Below, one piece after another: positions 31,471-42,250 of a DNA stretch of 64,000 nt; the first letter of the stretch is position 1; each line of letters starts with the position of its first letter. This DNA is from an uncultured Pelagibacteraceae bacterium (GTDB taxonomy: Bacteria > Pseudomonadota > Alphaproteobacteria > Pelagibacterales > Pelagibacteraceae), in NCBI GenBank assembly GCA_902624195.1, contig CACNWV010000003.1, positions 30,725 to 94,724 of the forward strand. Reading direction: 5' to 3'. Below the pieces are notes generated by a model. The model was given only the letters and a program-made list of their open reading frames with translations, made no database searches and was not told the origin of the DNA. A program made the translations under genes and the position numbers.

Positions 31471-32451
31471 TCAACTACTCAAATTATTGAGTAAATCCAG
31501 CATTTTTTTGAAGTCTTCAGGCAAATTTGAGTCAAAACTTACCAATTTTTTTTTAGTCGGATGTATAAAACCTAGAGATTTAGCATGCAAAGCTTGTCCT
31601 TTAATTCTATTCAATATTTTTAGAAAATCTTTATTAACTTTTTTAAATTTTGTATTTTTTTTTCCATATTGGTTATCACCTATGAGAGATGCTCCTTTAT
31701 ATTTAAAATGTACTCTTATTTGATGTGTTCTACCAGTTTCTAGCTCACATTCTATTAAACTAATTTTTGGAATATCTTTTATGTTAAAAACCTTAATCGT
31801 TTTATAATTAGTAACAGCTCTTTTTCCTTTAATTTCACTCACCATCATTAACTGTCTATTTTTTTTGTTTCTTGTAATTAAAGTTTCTATTCTTCCGTTA
31901 AGCGGTCTAATAGTTCCCCATATTAAACATTCATACTTTCTTTTTACAGAGTGGTTATTAAATTGAATACTAAGTTTTGAATGAGCAATATTATTTTTAG
32001 CAATAACTAACAATCCGCTTGTTTCCTTATCTAATCTGTGGACTATTCCTGGTCTTAAATTTCCATTAATATTTGATAGGTTATTTTTAAATTTAAATGC
32101 CAAACCATTAGCTAAAGTATTCTCATAATTTCCAGCACCTGGATGTACCACTAATCCTTTAGGTTTATTTATTATCAATAAATCATCATCCTCATACATT
32201 ATGTTCAAAACAATGTTTTTAGGAATTAACTTAATTTCATTCTTTTTGGATTTATTAAGTTCAATTACGTCATTTGATTTTACTTTAAAGGCTGGTGAGT
32301 CAATTATATTTCCGTTTACTTTAACTTGTTTTTCTTTGATTATTTTTTTAATGAAAGATCTTGTATAATCCTTCATTTTTCTTGAAAGACTTAAGTCCAA
32401 TCTTTCGGCTATATTACCTTCAGCAATAAAAAATTTTATTGTGTTATTCAT
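31471..32451 (-). CDS. rluD: RluD-family pseudouridine synthase
   Basis: S4 domain; NKPKGLVVHPGAGNYENTLANGL, PGIVHRLDKETSGLLVIAK. Confidence 0.95.
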   Translation of the reverse strand: MNNTIKFFIAEGNIAERLDLSLSRKMKDYTRSFIKKIIKEKQVKVNGNIIDSPAFKVKSNDVIELNKSKKNEIKLIPKNIVLNIMYEDDDLLIINKPKGLVVHPGAGNYENTLANGLAFKFKNNLSNINGNLRPGIVHRLDKETSGLLVIAKNNIAHSKLSIQFNNHSVKRKYECLIWGTIRPLNGRIETLITRNKKNRQLMMVSEIKGKRAVTNYKTIKVFNIKDIPKISLIECELETGRTHQIRVHFKYKGASLIGDNQYGKKNTKFKKVNKDFLKILNRIKGQALHAKSLGFIHPTKKKLVSFDSNLPEDFKKMLDLLNNLSS

Positions 32452-32475
32452 GAATTAATTTAAAGTAGACTCTAT

Positions 32476-32553
32476 GCGCCGGTAGCTTCAACTGGATAGA
32501 GCGCCGGATTTCGGCTCCGGAGGTTATGGGTTCGACTCCTATCCGGCGCACCA
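32476..32553 (+). tRNA. tRNA-Arg (TCG)
   Basis: GCGCCGG...CCGGA-TTTCGGC-TCCGG...CCGGCGCACCA cloverleaf with encoded CCA. Confidence 0.93.
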
Positions 32554-32556
32554 CAA

Positions 32557-33357
32557 TTAAATAATCCATTCGAAAAATTTATCTTTATTATTCGTAATAT
32601 AATCTGGAAATTTTTGATCTAAATCAATTTTTTTTAATTTAATCCCCCTATTAAAGATATCTTCGTTACGCAGTATTTTTTCATCTATATTACTCTCATT
32701 TAAACTTCCATCATTAAATTCTCCATGAGAAAATGACTTAATTTTTTCTAAGATTTGATTTGAGGTCTGTAAGTATGAAAAATGCCATCCACCATTTATT
32801 ATTTGTAGGTTTTTTTTGTCTATACGCCAAAACGGATAATCTTTAAATTTTAAATTTCTTAAAAATTGCATAGATACAATATCTTTTTTTTTTGCAATTC
32901 TAGATCCAATCCAACCACTTTCGTTAATATTTTGTAAGTTAAGTTTGTACATGAACATTTTTTGAGAAAAAGCAATAAATTTTTTATTTTTTTTTATTTG
33001 ATTTATTTTTGAAAGATCTGGTATTTCATCTGAATCTGATAAAATTATTAAATCTTCTGAGGAGGCATCTTTAATGCCATTAATTAAATTATTTCTTTGA
33101 TGCTGTTCGATTATAGATTCCCCACCTGTATGATTTTTAAAATCAATTTTGTTAGTATAATCCGCAATAACAAATTTTATTTTTTTTTTAAATTTTGGAA
33201 AATTTTTTATATCAAAATTTATTTTTTTATTATGACCTTGATGAGTTTTTGTTGATTCAGAAATGACAAAATAATCTACATATTTATCTAGGATATTCAT
33301 CCTTAAATCCACCATGTGATCTTCATTAAAATATTGAAAACAGTCAAAAATAGCCAT
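32557..33357 (-). CDS. GT17-like (beta-1,4-N-acetylglucosaminyltransferase-like) glycosyltransferase
   Basis: IFDCFQYFNEDHMVDLRMNIL, ISESTKTHQGHNK, LSDSDEIPDL, GGWHFSYL. Confidence 0.82.
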   Translation of the reverse strand: MAIFDCFQYFNEDHMVDLRMNILDKYVDYFVISESTKTHQGHNKKINFDIKNFPKFKKKIKFVIADYTNKIDFKNHTGGESIIEQHQRNNLINGIKDASSEDLIILSDSDEIPDLSKINQIKKNKKFIAFSQKMFMYKLNLQNINESGWIGSRIAKKKDIVSMQFLRNLKFKDYPFWRIDKKNLQIINGGWHFSYLQTSNQILEKIKSFSHGEFNDGSLNESNIDEKILRNEDIFNRGIKLKKIDLDQKFPDYITNNKDKFFEWII

Positions 33358-34283
33358 TAATTAAAATACAGATCCTCAAATTTGTTTAGTTCTTCTAAAT
33401 TTAAATTTATTCTTTTTAGCATCAATTTTAAAAAATTTATTTGGCCAAATATTAATAATAAGCTTACAAATTTTTCTTTGGATTTTATTATTAAATTTTT
33501 ACCTTTTTCATTGTTAAAATTTGGGACAAATATCATATCAGCCTCTGCTGGCAATCTTGTATTATGACTTCCTATTCCTTTGAGATCTATAGCCACATAA
33601 TTAAGTTGATACAGATAATCTAAAAGTTCGTGCCAACTTGGAGCATTTTTATACATAGAAAAAATATGAGCTTCTAGTTTGATGAGAAGTGGCTGGAAAT
33701 TACCAATACCTTTTAAAATTTCAAGTTCTGCTCCTTGAGTATCTATTTTAAGGTAATCAAGGCTTTGAATATTATATTTTGGAAGTAAATTGCTAATAGT
33801 ATCACATTCAATTTCCAATATATTTGTTACTTTATAATTTTCATAATCTCTTTCTTTAATATTATGAATATCAAAATTTTCCTCATTCGGTTCGTACATG
33901 GAAGAACTGCCAAGCCGTTTGTCTAATATGAATAATTTTTTATTTGTTTTTTCACTCCATAGACCTTTATTTATTACATGTTTTTTCTTTATTTTTTCTA
34001 CTTCAGAATTTATTGGTTCAATTAAAATATCCTCAAAAAATGACTCATACCTTTTAGGAAAAAAATTATCTGAGTTAAATCCTCCTTGAGCACCAACATC
34101 CAGTGCTATAATTTTATTATCTTTCATCAATTCATTAATAATTTTTGTGAAATCATGTGCGTGATTACTGAAATAGCTTCTTTCACTTAAAAAATTTATA
34201 GTTCTCCTATTTTTCTTTAACTTTAAAAGAAGCCAATAAAATAAAGGTAAAAAAAGTTTTAATATACTATTGGATAATTTCAC
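33357..34283 (-). CDS. FkbM-family methyltransferase
   Basis: IALDVGAQGGF, LDYLKIDTQGAELEILKGI. Confidence 0.85.
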   Translation of the reverse strand: MKLSNSILKLFLPLFYWLLLKLKKNRRTINFLSERSYFSNHAHDFTKIINELMKDNKIIALDVGAQGGFNSDNFFPKRYESFFEDILIEPINSEVEKIKKKHVINKGLWSEKTNKKLFILDKRLGSSSMYEPNEENFDIHNIKERDYENYKVTNILEIECDTISNLLPKYNIQSLDYLKIDTQGAELEILKGIGNFQPLLIKLEAHIFSMYKNAPSWHELLDYLYQLNYVAIDLKGIGSHNTRLPAEADMIFVPNFNNEKGKNLIIKSKEKFVSLLLIFGQINFLKLMLKRINLNLEELNKFEDLYFN

Positions 34284-34311
34284 ACATTTCCTTTAACCAT
34301 TTACTGCTATA

Positions 34312-35019
34312 CTACTTCTTTGTAAAAGTAGTAAGACCTATTTTTTTACCCTCTATAACAGAGGATGAACAGTGTAGATTAGTCCTATCAAAAATTAACA
34401 TGGACCCAACCTCCCATTCGTAAATGAGCTCCACTTCAAGTCCAACTAAATTTTCTATCTTTTCATGATTAACATATTTTTCGTGCATTTTTTTATCAAA
34501 GGGCTTGTTTCCGTACATACCCAGATGCTCTGCGGATCTTTTATTTTGACCATATTTCAAGTCTTTTTTTTCAAGTTCTTCTTTATTAGTTGTAAAGTTT
34601 GTTGATTGGCCATAAAACCTATTTTTAAATATGACCGTGCTTCCTACAGGCGTTAATGGGATTAACGTTTGTTTATATATTAAATCATCTAAGTTGAACC
34701 CCCCATCAATATGTAATCCTATAGGATTATAACTCTCTTGAAATAGACCCAAGATATCTTCACCGTCTTCTGTTTTTAAGTTATCGTATTTAAAATCCCC
34801 GATTTCATTTTTGAGTTTATCATAGAATATTCTTTCCAATTCTTTACCATAGTTTGAGAGCCATCTTTTTTTTATAACATTCTGACTTTTATTATGTACG
34901 GTAATTGGAAGCTCATTATATAAGTTTGTAAATTTATCGATTAAGTCTTTTCCAAAAATATTCTTAAGTACTTTTGGTTTACCTTCATTGTTTTTGATTT
35001 TTTCAATTTGTTTATGCAT
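34312..35019 (-). CDS. putative 2OG-Fe(II) oxygenase-like (cupin/DSBH) protein
   Basis: Candidate HxD metal site LHIDGGF and distal His DRTNLHCSSSV; no full domain confirmation. Confidence 0.5.
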   Translation of the reverse strand: MHKQIEKIKNNEGKPKVLKNIFGKDLIDKFTNLYNELPITVHNKSQNVIKKRWLSNYGKELERIFYDKLKNEIGDFKYDNLKTEDGEDILGLFQESYNPIGLHIDGGFNLDDLIYKQTLIPLTPVGSTVIFKNRFYGQSTNFTTNKEELEKKDLKYGQNKRSAEHLGMYGNKPFDKKMHEKYVNHEKIENLVGLEVELIYEWEVGSMLIFDRTNLHCSSSVIEGKKIGLTTFTKK

Positions 35020-35811
35020 TTATTCACCCATGTTCATCAAGGTTCCTCTTTTTTTAGCACCAAAATAAGAAATATAAAAAATTATAACACCAAATACAAA
35101 ATATGCTACTGATATAGAAATAGATTTAAATATGTTTAAGTAATTTACAGTGTTATTCATTAAAATGTTTCGCATTTCCTCAAAAATATGGACTAAGGGT
35201 AGACCCTTGGCTATTATTTGAAGAGAAAGTGGCAATATTTCTATAGGATAATAAATACATCCTAGCGGAGCCAGAAAAAATAAACTAGCCCAAGCAATAT
35301 TTTCAAATGAAGGTCCATACCTTAGTAGTCCAGATGTTACTAGTAGCCCTAAAGTTATTCCAAATAGATATAGTCCTAATAATAAAAAGATGAGAGGAAC
35401 CCCAAGATTGAGAACAGACACCCCAAATAATGGAATAGCTATAAGTGCGGCTGGCACCAAACCAATTAAAGTACGTAAAATCGCAGTTAAAGTTAAAGCT
35501 GTTATAATTTCCCTTATTCTTATTGGAGCGATAAATAAATTAGTAAAATTTCTACTCCATATTTCTTCAAGAAACATCATATTAAAACTAATACTAGCTC
35601 GAAACAAAAAATCATATAAAATAGCTGCTGTTAATATCACTCCAACGGTATTGCTGTAATATTCAGAATTAAGAGTAAAAAATTTAGATATAAATCCCCA
35701 TAAAAAAATTTGTACAGACGGCCAATAAATTAAATCGAGGACTCTGGGAAAAGAGTTCATGATTAAATAAAGGTGTCTTAAACCAAGTGCATATATCTTA
35801 TTAAAGTTCAT
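35020..35811 (-). CDS. ABC-2 type transporter permease
   Basis: Multi-TM; LMNSFPRVLDLIYWPSVQIFLWGF; adjacent ATPase. Confidence 0.87.
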   Translation of the reverse strand: MNFNKIYALGLRHLYLIMNSFPRVLDLIYWPSVQIFLWGFISKFFTLNSEYYSNTVGVILTAAILYDFLFRASISFNMMFLEEIWSRNFTNLFIAPIRIREIITALTLTAILRTLIGLVPAALIAIPLFGVSVLNLGVPLIFLLLGLYLFGITLGLLVTSGLLRYGPSFENIAWASLFFLAPLGCIYYPIEILPLSLQIIAKGLPLVHIFEEMRNILMNNTVNYLNIFKSISISVAYFVFGVIIFYISYFGAKKRGTLMNMGE

Positions 35812-36532
35812 CTTTACCCCTAGCCAATTTTAAAAATGTTTCTTCTAAATTATTTCTTCCATGTTTTTTGATTAATTCACTACAGGTGCCTTTGTCTATT
35901 ACTTTACCTTTTCGCATCATGATAATACTGTCACATAACCTTTCAACTTCACTCATATTATGAGAAGCTAATAGAATTGTGACCTCGTTCTTTGATTTAT
36001 ATTCTTGGATATAACTCCTTATAAAATCACCAATATCTGGATCTAAACTTGCAGTCGGCTCATCTAGTAATAGTATCTCCGGTTTATTAATTAAAGATTT
36101 AGCTAGGGAAACCCTATTCTTTTGACCGGATGAGAGTTCTCCAGTTTTTCTTTGAAAAAAATTTTTGATATCTAAATCATTTGAAATTTCATTAATTCTA
36201 TCATTCAAATTCTCTACTCCATAAAGCCTTCCATAAATTTCAAGATTTTGTTTAACAGTCAATTTTTTGGGTAGCTCAACATATGGTGATGCAAAATTAA
36301 ATCTTCTTAAAATTTCATCCCGTTTGAATGAAATAATATTTTTGTTTTCAATTAAGATTTGTCCTTCGGTAGGGGAAACCAAACCTAATATCATGCCAAT
36401 TGTAGTAGTTTTTCCGCAACCATTTGGACCAAGAAGCCCTAAAGTTTTATTTTTTTCAATTTGAAAATTAATTTGATTTACCGCAAGATATTGGTGGTAA
36501 ATTTTGGATAATTTCTTAATTTCAATAAACAT
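35801..36532 (-). CDS. ABC transporter ATP-binding protein
   Basis: Walker A GPNGCGKTT, LSSGQKNRVSLAKSL, ILLLDEPTASLDP. Confidence 0.95.
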   Translation of the reverse strand: MFIEIKKLSKIYHQYLAVNQINFQIEKNKTLGLLGPNGCGKTTTIGMILGLVSPTEGQILIENKNIISFKRDEILRRFNFASPYVELPKKLTVKQNLEIYGRLYGVENLNDRINEISNDLDIKNFFQRKTGELSSGQKNRVSLAKSLINKPEILLLDEPTASLDPDIGDFIRSYIQEYKSKNEVTILLASHNMSEVERLCDSIIMMRKGKVIDKGTCSELIKKHGRNNLEETFLKLARGKDEL

Positions 36533-37479
36533 TAATTTGCTGCCTTAAGTAAACGGTCGTTAATTGCTAAACCTACTCCCTTATTTGGAAGTTTAGATAC
36601 AAAAATTTTTTTAAATCCTTTTTTTTTAATTATTCTCATAATTTTGTATAAATTAGTTGCAGCTTCTTTCAAGTCAGCTTTTTTACTTAAATTGAAATAA
36701 TTGTCATGTTTTTCATATTTTTTTCCAAAAACTATATAAGCATGGGAAGAATTTTTTGGTTTTTTTCCAAAAATGACAGGTATTCCTGGATAATAATGTT
36801 TTTTTAACATCCCAGGCGATCTTAATTGAGATTTTTTTTTAGAAAATTTACATTTTAAACATTTCTTAATCTCACTACTACTAATTACGCCTGGTCTTAA
36901 TATTTTGGGGCTTTCAGTTAAATCAATAACCGTAGATTCAATTCCAATTCTTGAATTTCCACCATTTATAATGATTTTTAATTTTTTCTTGAAATCATCA
37001 AAAACATCAAAAGCATTTATTGGGCTGATTTTAGAAGAAAGATTTGCGCTTGGCATTGCAAGAGGAAAATCAATTTGTTTTAATATATTCCTAATTATTT
37101 TATGTCTTGGAAATCTAATGGCTACAGTGCGTAAATTCGCAGTAGCTAGCGTGGTAATTTTTGATCTCTTAGTTTTCTTCAAAACAAATGTTAAAGGACC
37201 TGGGCAAAATTTTTTGTAAAGTTTAATAAAATTATCATTAAGTACAACATCATGATTTATATCTTTTATACTGTGATAATGAATTATGAGGGGATTTTTT
37301 TTCGGTCTTTTTTTTATTTTAAAGATTTTTAATACAGCTTTTCTTAAGTATGCGTTTCCAGCCAGTCCATAAACTGTCTCTGTAGGCAATCCAGCTATTT
37401 TACCCTTTTTTAAAGAAATAACTGTTTTTTTTAGTATCTTTCTGTTGAAAGAATAAATATTTGAATAGAAGTTTTTCAT
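36532..37479 (-). CDS. tsaC: L-threonylcarbamoyladenylate synthase (Sua5/YwlC/YrdC)
   Basis: GLPTETVYGLAGNAYLRKAVLKIFKIKKRPKKNPLIIH, MPSANLSSKISP. Confidence 0.94.
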   Translation of the reverse strand: MKNFYSNIYSFNRKILKKTVISLKKGKIAGLPTETVYGLAGNAYLRKAVLKIFKIKKRPKKNPLIIHYHSIKDINHDVVLNDNFIKLYKKFCPGPLTFVLKKTKRSKITTLATANLRTVAIRFPRHKIIRNILKQIDFPLAMPSANLSSKISPINAFDVFDDFKKKLKIIINGGNSRIGIESTVIDLTESPKILRPGVISSSEIKKCLKCKFSKKKSQLRSPGMLKKHYYPGIPVIFGKKPKNSSHAYIVFGKKYEKHDNYFNLSKKADLKEAATNLYKIMRIIKKKGFKKIFVSKLPNKGVGLAINDRLLKAAN

Positions 37480-37500
37480 AATGTAATTATTATTTAATTA

Positions 37501-37707
37501 ATGAAGATTGAAAATATTCCAGCTGATATCAAAAGTAAATCATTAAAAGAGGCTAGAGATGAAATTAATAAAATACTTATTAAACTTGAAAGTCAAGATT
37601 TAGACCTTATTAATACCGAAACTACCTATAAACGATTAATAAATTTAAATAAACACGTTGAAAATCTTTTTAAAATTAGATCCAAAGAAATTTCAGGTAA
37701 TAATTAG
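37501..37707 (+). CDS. xseB: exodeoxyribonuclease VII small subunit
   Basis: 68-aa helical protein upstream of ispA-dxs (conserved xseB-ispA-dxs order). Confidence 0.72.
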   Translation: MKIENIPADIKSKSLKEARDEINKILIKLESQDLDLINTETTYKRLINLNKHVENLFKIRSKEISGNN

Positions 37708-37715
37708 ATAATAAA

Positions 37716-38591
37716 ATGATTAATAAAAAACTAATTAAAAATGCAAAAAAAATAGATTTTTTTTTGCTTAGTTATTTAAAAAAACAAAGTAAATCACTTT
37801 TAGTAGCACCAATGAAATATGGTGTAATCTCTGGAGGAAAAAAAATAAGATCATCAATAATTTTTGATACTGGTAAATTGTTAAAAGTTAATGAGAATAA
37901 ACTTCTTTCAATCTGTGCTGCAGTAGAGTGTATTCATTCTTATTCTTTAATACATGATGATCTTCCCTGCATGGATAATGATTCCATTAGAAGAGGAAAA
38001 CCCTCAACGCACAAGAAATATGGTGAGGCTACTGCTGTATTAGCTGGCAACTCATTACTTACTCTAGCTTTTGAAATAATTGTAGATAAAAGAAATTCAC
38101 TAACTTCCAATCAAAAAAACGAAATTGTAAGTCTATTATCAAATTTTGCGGGACATACCGGGATAGCTGGCGGGCAGGAGTTAGATTTAAAATTTGAAAA
38201 TAAAAAGAAATCATTAAGACAAATAATAGATATGCAAAGTAAAAAAACAGGAAAACTTTTTAACTTTTGTCTTCAGTCTGTTGCTATAATTGCAAATTGC
38301 AACAAAAGAGAAAAATTTTTTTTTGGTAAACTGGGCGAAGAAATAGGTCTACTATTTCAATTGGCTGATGATTTTTTGGATATAAAAGGCTCTAAAAAGT
38401 TGGTTGGCAAACCAATTAAAAAAGACAAAAAAAAGGGAAAATCAACCTTAATAAAACTAATGGGTTATAACAATTCACTAAGGTATGCAGAAAAATTGAA
38501 GAAAAAAATATTGCTAAAATTAAAAAAACATGGAAAAAATGCAACTGAATTAATTGAAACAATTGAATTTATAAAAGGAAGAAATTTTTAA
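37716..38591 (+). CDS. ispA: polyprenyl synthetase (farnesyl/geranylgeranyl diphosphate synthase)
   Basis: [43 protein letters not shown]. Confidence 0.94.
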   Translation: MINKKLIKNAKKIDFFLLSYLKKQSKSLLVAPMKYGVISGGKKIRSSIIFDTGKLLKVNENKLLSICAAVECIHSYSLIHDDLPCMDNDSIRRGKPSTHKKYGEATAVLAGNSLLTLAFEIIVDKRNSLTSNQKNEIVSLLSNFAGHTGIAGGQELDLKFENKKKSLRQIIDMQSKKTGKLFNFCLQSVAIIANCNKREKFFFGKLGEEIGLLFQLADDFLDIKGSKKLVGKPIKKDKKKGKSTLIKLMGYNNSLRYAEKLKKKILLKLKKHGKNATELIETIEFIKGRNF

Positions 38592-40504
38592 TGACGAGGC
38601 TTATCAAACAAATTAACTTTCCTTCTGATTTAAGGAAATTTAAAAAAGAAAATTTAAAACAAATATCTGAAGAACTAAGGGATGAACTAATAGACGTAGT
38701 CTCTGAAACCGGAGGGCACCTGGGAGCTGGATTAGGAGTTGTGGAGTTGACTGTTGCTTTGCATTATGTATTTGATACACCAAAAGATAAATTAGTTTGG
38801 GACGTTAGCCATCAATGTTACCCTCATAAAATTATTACTGGTAGAAGAGATAGAATTAAAACTCTCAGAAAAGGTGGAGGTCTGTCAGGCTTTACAAAAA
38901 GGACTGAGAGTGAATACGATCCATTTGGTGCAGCTCATAGCTCTACATCAATTTCCTCAACTTTGGGAATGGCAGTAGCTAAAAAATTATCTAATAATAA
39001 AAACAATGTAATAGCTGTAATCGGTGATGGCGCAATGAGTGCAGGGATGGCTTATGAAGCTATGAATAATGCTGGAGCGCTTAAATCAAATTTAATTGTT
39101 GTGCTTAATGATAATGACATGTCAATAGCAAGGCCCGTTGGCGCAATGAGTAAATATTTAGCAAATCTTTTATCAGGTAAATTGTATTTTAGTTTTAGGG
39201 AAACAATAAAAATGATTATTTCATCTTTTTCAAAAAGGTTTTCGCAAAAAGCAGGAAAAGCTGAGGATTTGTTAAGAAATATAGTTACTGGAGGAACCTT
39301 ATTTAGTGAATTAGGCTTTTATTATGTAGGTCCTATTGATGGACATGATGTAGAAAATTTAGTTCAAATTCTAGAGAATGTTAAAAATTCTAATCATCAA
39401 GGCCCGGTCCTTATTCATGTGAGAACACAAAAAGGAAAAGGTTATAAACCAGCTGAAGAATCGGGAGATAAATACCATGGTGTTTCAAAATTTAATATAT
39501 CTACTGGCGAACAATCTAAGTCAAAATCCAATACACCGTCATACACGAAAGTATTTGCTGAAACTTTAATTAAACACGCAGAACAAGATACAAAAATAAT
39601 TGGTATTACTGGTGCAATGCCATCCGGAACTGGACTAAATCTATTTGAGAAAAGATTTCCTGATAGAACATTTGATGTCGGAATAGCTGAACAACATGCA
39701 GTAACATTTGCAGCTGGTTTAGCCACCGAAGGTTATAAACCGTATGCAGCTATTTACTCGACCTTTTTACAAAGGGCCTACGATCAGGTAGTACACGATG
39801 TTGCTTTACAATCTCTTCCTGTGCGTTTTGCAATTGATAGGGCTGGTTTGGTAGGTGCAGACGGTCCTACACACGCAGGTTCATTCGATATTACATATTT
39901 ATCTACTCTACCTAATTTTGTTGTTATGGCCGCAAGTGATGAGTCAGAACTTGTAAGAATGATTAATACTTCTGTTGAAATAAATGACAGACCTTCAGCA
40001 TTTAGATATCCTAGAGGAAACGGTATAGGAGTTGAATTACCATCTATAAAAGAAGTTTTAAAAATTGGAAAAGCAAGGATCATTAGAGAAGGGAAAAAAA
40101 TAGCTTTATTAAATTTTGGTACTAGACTAAAGGAATGTAAGAAAGCAGCGGAAAAACTTTTGACAAAAGGTATTGATTGCACAATAGTTGATGCAAGATT
40201 TTCTAAACCATTAGATGAAAAATTAATAATGGAATTAGCAACAAATCACGAAGTTCTTATAACAATTGAGGAAGGTTCAATAGGAGGTTTCGGATCTCAT
40301 GTTATGCAATTACTATCTGAAAGAGGAGTTTTCGACACTGGTTTAAAATTTAGATCTATGATCTTGCCAGATATATTTATTGATCAAGACACACCTGAAA
40401 AGATGTACGAAATAGCAGGCTTGGACTCTTTGTCAATTATTAATAAAGTTGAGGAAACTTTAAACTCAAATATTATTTTAGCTAAAAATAAGAAATCTAA
40501 TTAA
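38591..40504 (+). CDS. dxs: 1-deoxy-D-xylulose-5-phosphate synthase
   Basis: [62 protein letters not shown]. Confidence 0.97.
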   Translation: MTRLIKQINFPSDLRKFKKENLKQISEELRDELIDVVSETGGHLGAGLGVVELTVALHYVFDTPKDKLVWDVSHQCYPHKIITGRRDRIKTLRKGGGLSGFTKRTESEYDPFGAAHSSTSISSTLGMAVAKKLSNNKNNVIAVIGDGAMSAGMAYEAMNNAGALKSNLIVVLNDNDMSIARPVGAMSKYLANLLSGKLYFSFRETIKMIISSFSKRFSQKAGKAEDLLRNIVTGGTLFSELGFYYVGPIDGHDVENLVQILENVKNSNHQGPVLIHVRTQKGKGYKPAEESGDKYHGVSKFNISTGEQSKSKSNTPSYTKVFAETLIKHAEQDTKIIGITGAMPSGTGLNLFEKRFPDRTFDVGIAEQHAVTFAAGLATEGYKPYAAIYSTFLQRAYDQVVHDVALQSLPVRFAIDRAGLVGADGPTHAGSFDITYLSTLPNFVVMAASDESELVRMINTSVEINDRPSAFRYPRGNGIGVELPSIKEVLKIGKARIIREGKKIALLNFGTRLKECKKAAEKLLTKGIDCTIVDARFSKPLDEKLIMELATNHEVLITIEEGSIGGFGSHVMQLLSERGVFDTGLKFRSMILPDIFIDQDTPEKMYEIAGLDSLSIINKVEETLNSNIILAKNKKSN

Positions 40505-41583
40505 CCACACTGAGCTCTATGCATTAAATAATGGTCTAACAGCACGCAATTAATCATTGCTTCTCCTATTGGAACAGCTCTAATACCCACACAAGGATCA
40601 TGCCTCCCTTTAACAGAAATTTTTGTATTCTTACCTTTTTTATCTATAGTATTACGACTTGTTAGGATTGATGATGTTGGTTTAACTGCAAAAGAAGCAA
40701 TAATATTTTGACCAGAAGAAATTCCTCCTAAAATTCCACCTGCCTGATTGGATTTAAATTTAACACTACCAGAACTTTTACTCATTTCATCAGAATTTTC
40801 CTCTCCACTTAAAAAGGCTGCGTTCATACCTGCTCCAATATTAACTCCCTTCACAGCATTTATACTCATTAAAGCCGCAGCTATGTCAGTATCTAATTTG
40901 GAATAAATAGGTGCTCCTAAACCAACGGGGACACCAGTTGCTCTTAATTCTATTATTGCGCCGCAGGATGAACCTGCTTTTCTTACGGCTATAAGATATT
41001 TTTCCCATAGTTTTACAGATTTTTTGTCAGGACAAAAAAATGGATTTTTTCTAATCTCGCTATCATTCCAATTAGACTTGTCACAAGACATTAATCCTAA
41101 TTGGGTAACTGCCCCAATGACATTAAATTTTGAGCCAATTATTTTTTTTAGCACGATTTTAGCAACCGCTCCGGCTGCTACTCTACATGCTGTTTCCCTA
41201 GCTGACTGTCTTCCACCTCCTCTAAAATCTCTGATGCCGTATTTTTTAAAATATGTATAATCTGCATGACCAGGTCTAAATTTTTCTTTAATTGTTTCAT
41301 AGTCCCTGGATCTTTTGTCCTCATTATGTATAATAATCGATATTGGGGTACCAGTTGTTTTACCCTCAAATACACCTGATAAAATTATGGCATTATCAGA
41401 CTCTTTCCTTTGAGTGGTAAACTTTGACTGACCTGGCTTTCTTCTATCCATATCTTTTTGGATATCTTTCTCAGATAACGGAATATTAGGTGGACAACCA
41501 TCAATTACGCACCCAATAGCTGGACCATGGGACTCCCCCCATGTAGTGAACCTAAAAAATTTTCCAAAAGTATTAAAAGACAT
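40501..41583 (-). CDS. aroC: chorismate synthase
   Basis: [57 protein letters not shown]. Confidence 0.97.
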   Translation of the reverse strand: MSFNTFGKFFRFTTWGESHGPAIGCVIDGCPPNIPLSEKDIQKDMDRRKPGQSKFTTQRKESDNAIILSGVFEGKTTGTPISIIIHNEDKRSRDYETIKEKFRPGHADYTYFKKYGIRDFRGGGRQSARETACRVAAGAVAKIVLKKIIGSKFNVIGAVTQLGLMSCDKSNWNDSEIRKNPFFCPDKKSVKLWEKYLIAVRKAGSSCGAIIELRATGVPVGLGAPIYSKLDTDIAAALMSINAVKGVNIGAGMNAAFLSGEENSDEMSKSSGSVKFKSNQAGGILGGISSGQNIIASFAVKPTSSILTSRNTIDKKGKNTKISVKGRHDPCVGIRAVPIGEAMINCVLLDHYLMHRAQCG

Positions 41584-41617
41584 AGATAATTAATGTATAA
41601 ATTATTTTAAAGAAATT

Positions 41618-42250
41618 ATGAATCAAAAAAATGGCAAAAATTCACTAGGTATCGATATTTGCTTCGAAGATCTGGACAATCCTATAGAATTGTTCAAAAA
41701 ATGGTTTTCCAAAGCTGAAGAAAGCGAAATTAATGATCCAAACGCTGTAGCAGTTGCAACGTCAAATAAAAACAACCAGCCTAGTGTAAGGATGGTTTTA
41801 CTTAAAGGTTTGAGCGATAAAGGATTTGTTTTTTATACAAACCTCAATAGCAAAAAGAGCGGTGAACTAAAAGAAAATAAAAAAGCCTCTATGTGTTTTC
41901 ATTGGAAAAGTTTAAGAAGACAAGTAAGAGCTCTAGGAAAGGTCGAGGAGGTTTCAGCAAAAGAAGCGGATAATTATTTTAATTCCCGCCCATATAAAAA
42001 TAAGATAGGTGCTTGGGCATCATCTCAATCAGAGGTGTTAGATGAAAGAGAAACATTTTTAAAAAAAATTAAAGAATTTGAAGAAAAATTTCCTGATCAA
42101 AAAAAAGTTCCTAGGCCATCACATTGGTCTGGTTGGAGATTATTACCAGATGAGATAGAATTTTGGTTAGACGGCGATGGTAGAATTCATGAAAGATTAA
42201 TTTATAAAAAAAAAAATGATAAATGGGATAAAGAACTCTTATATCCTTAA
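41618..42250 (+). CDS. pdxH: pyridoxamine 5'-phosphate oxidase
   Basis: SVRMVLLKGLSDKGFVFYTN, ASSQSEVL, RPSHWSGWRLLPDEIEFW. Confidence 0.96.
   Translation: MNQKNGKNSLGIDICFEDLDNPIELFKKWFSKAEESEINDPNAVAVATSNKNNQPSVRMVLLKGLSDKGFVFYTNLNSKKSGELKENKKASMCFHWKSLRRQVRALGKVEEVSAKEADNYFNSRPYKNKIGAWASSQSEVLDERETFLKKIKEFEEKFPDQKKVPRPSHWSGWRLLPDEIEFWLDGDGRIHERLIYKKKNDKWDKELLYP

Noticed and set aside
32476-36532. Prophage or integrative element at tRNA-Arg
   Set aside because: No integrase, no phage structural genes and no duplicated tRNA 3' end seen; only an accessory-gene block can be supported.
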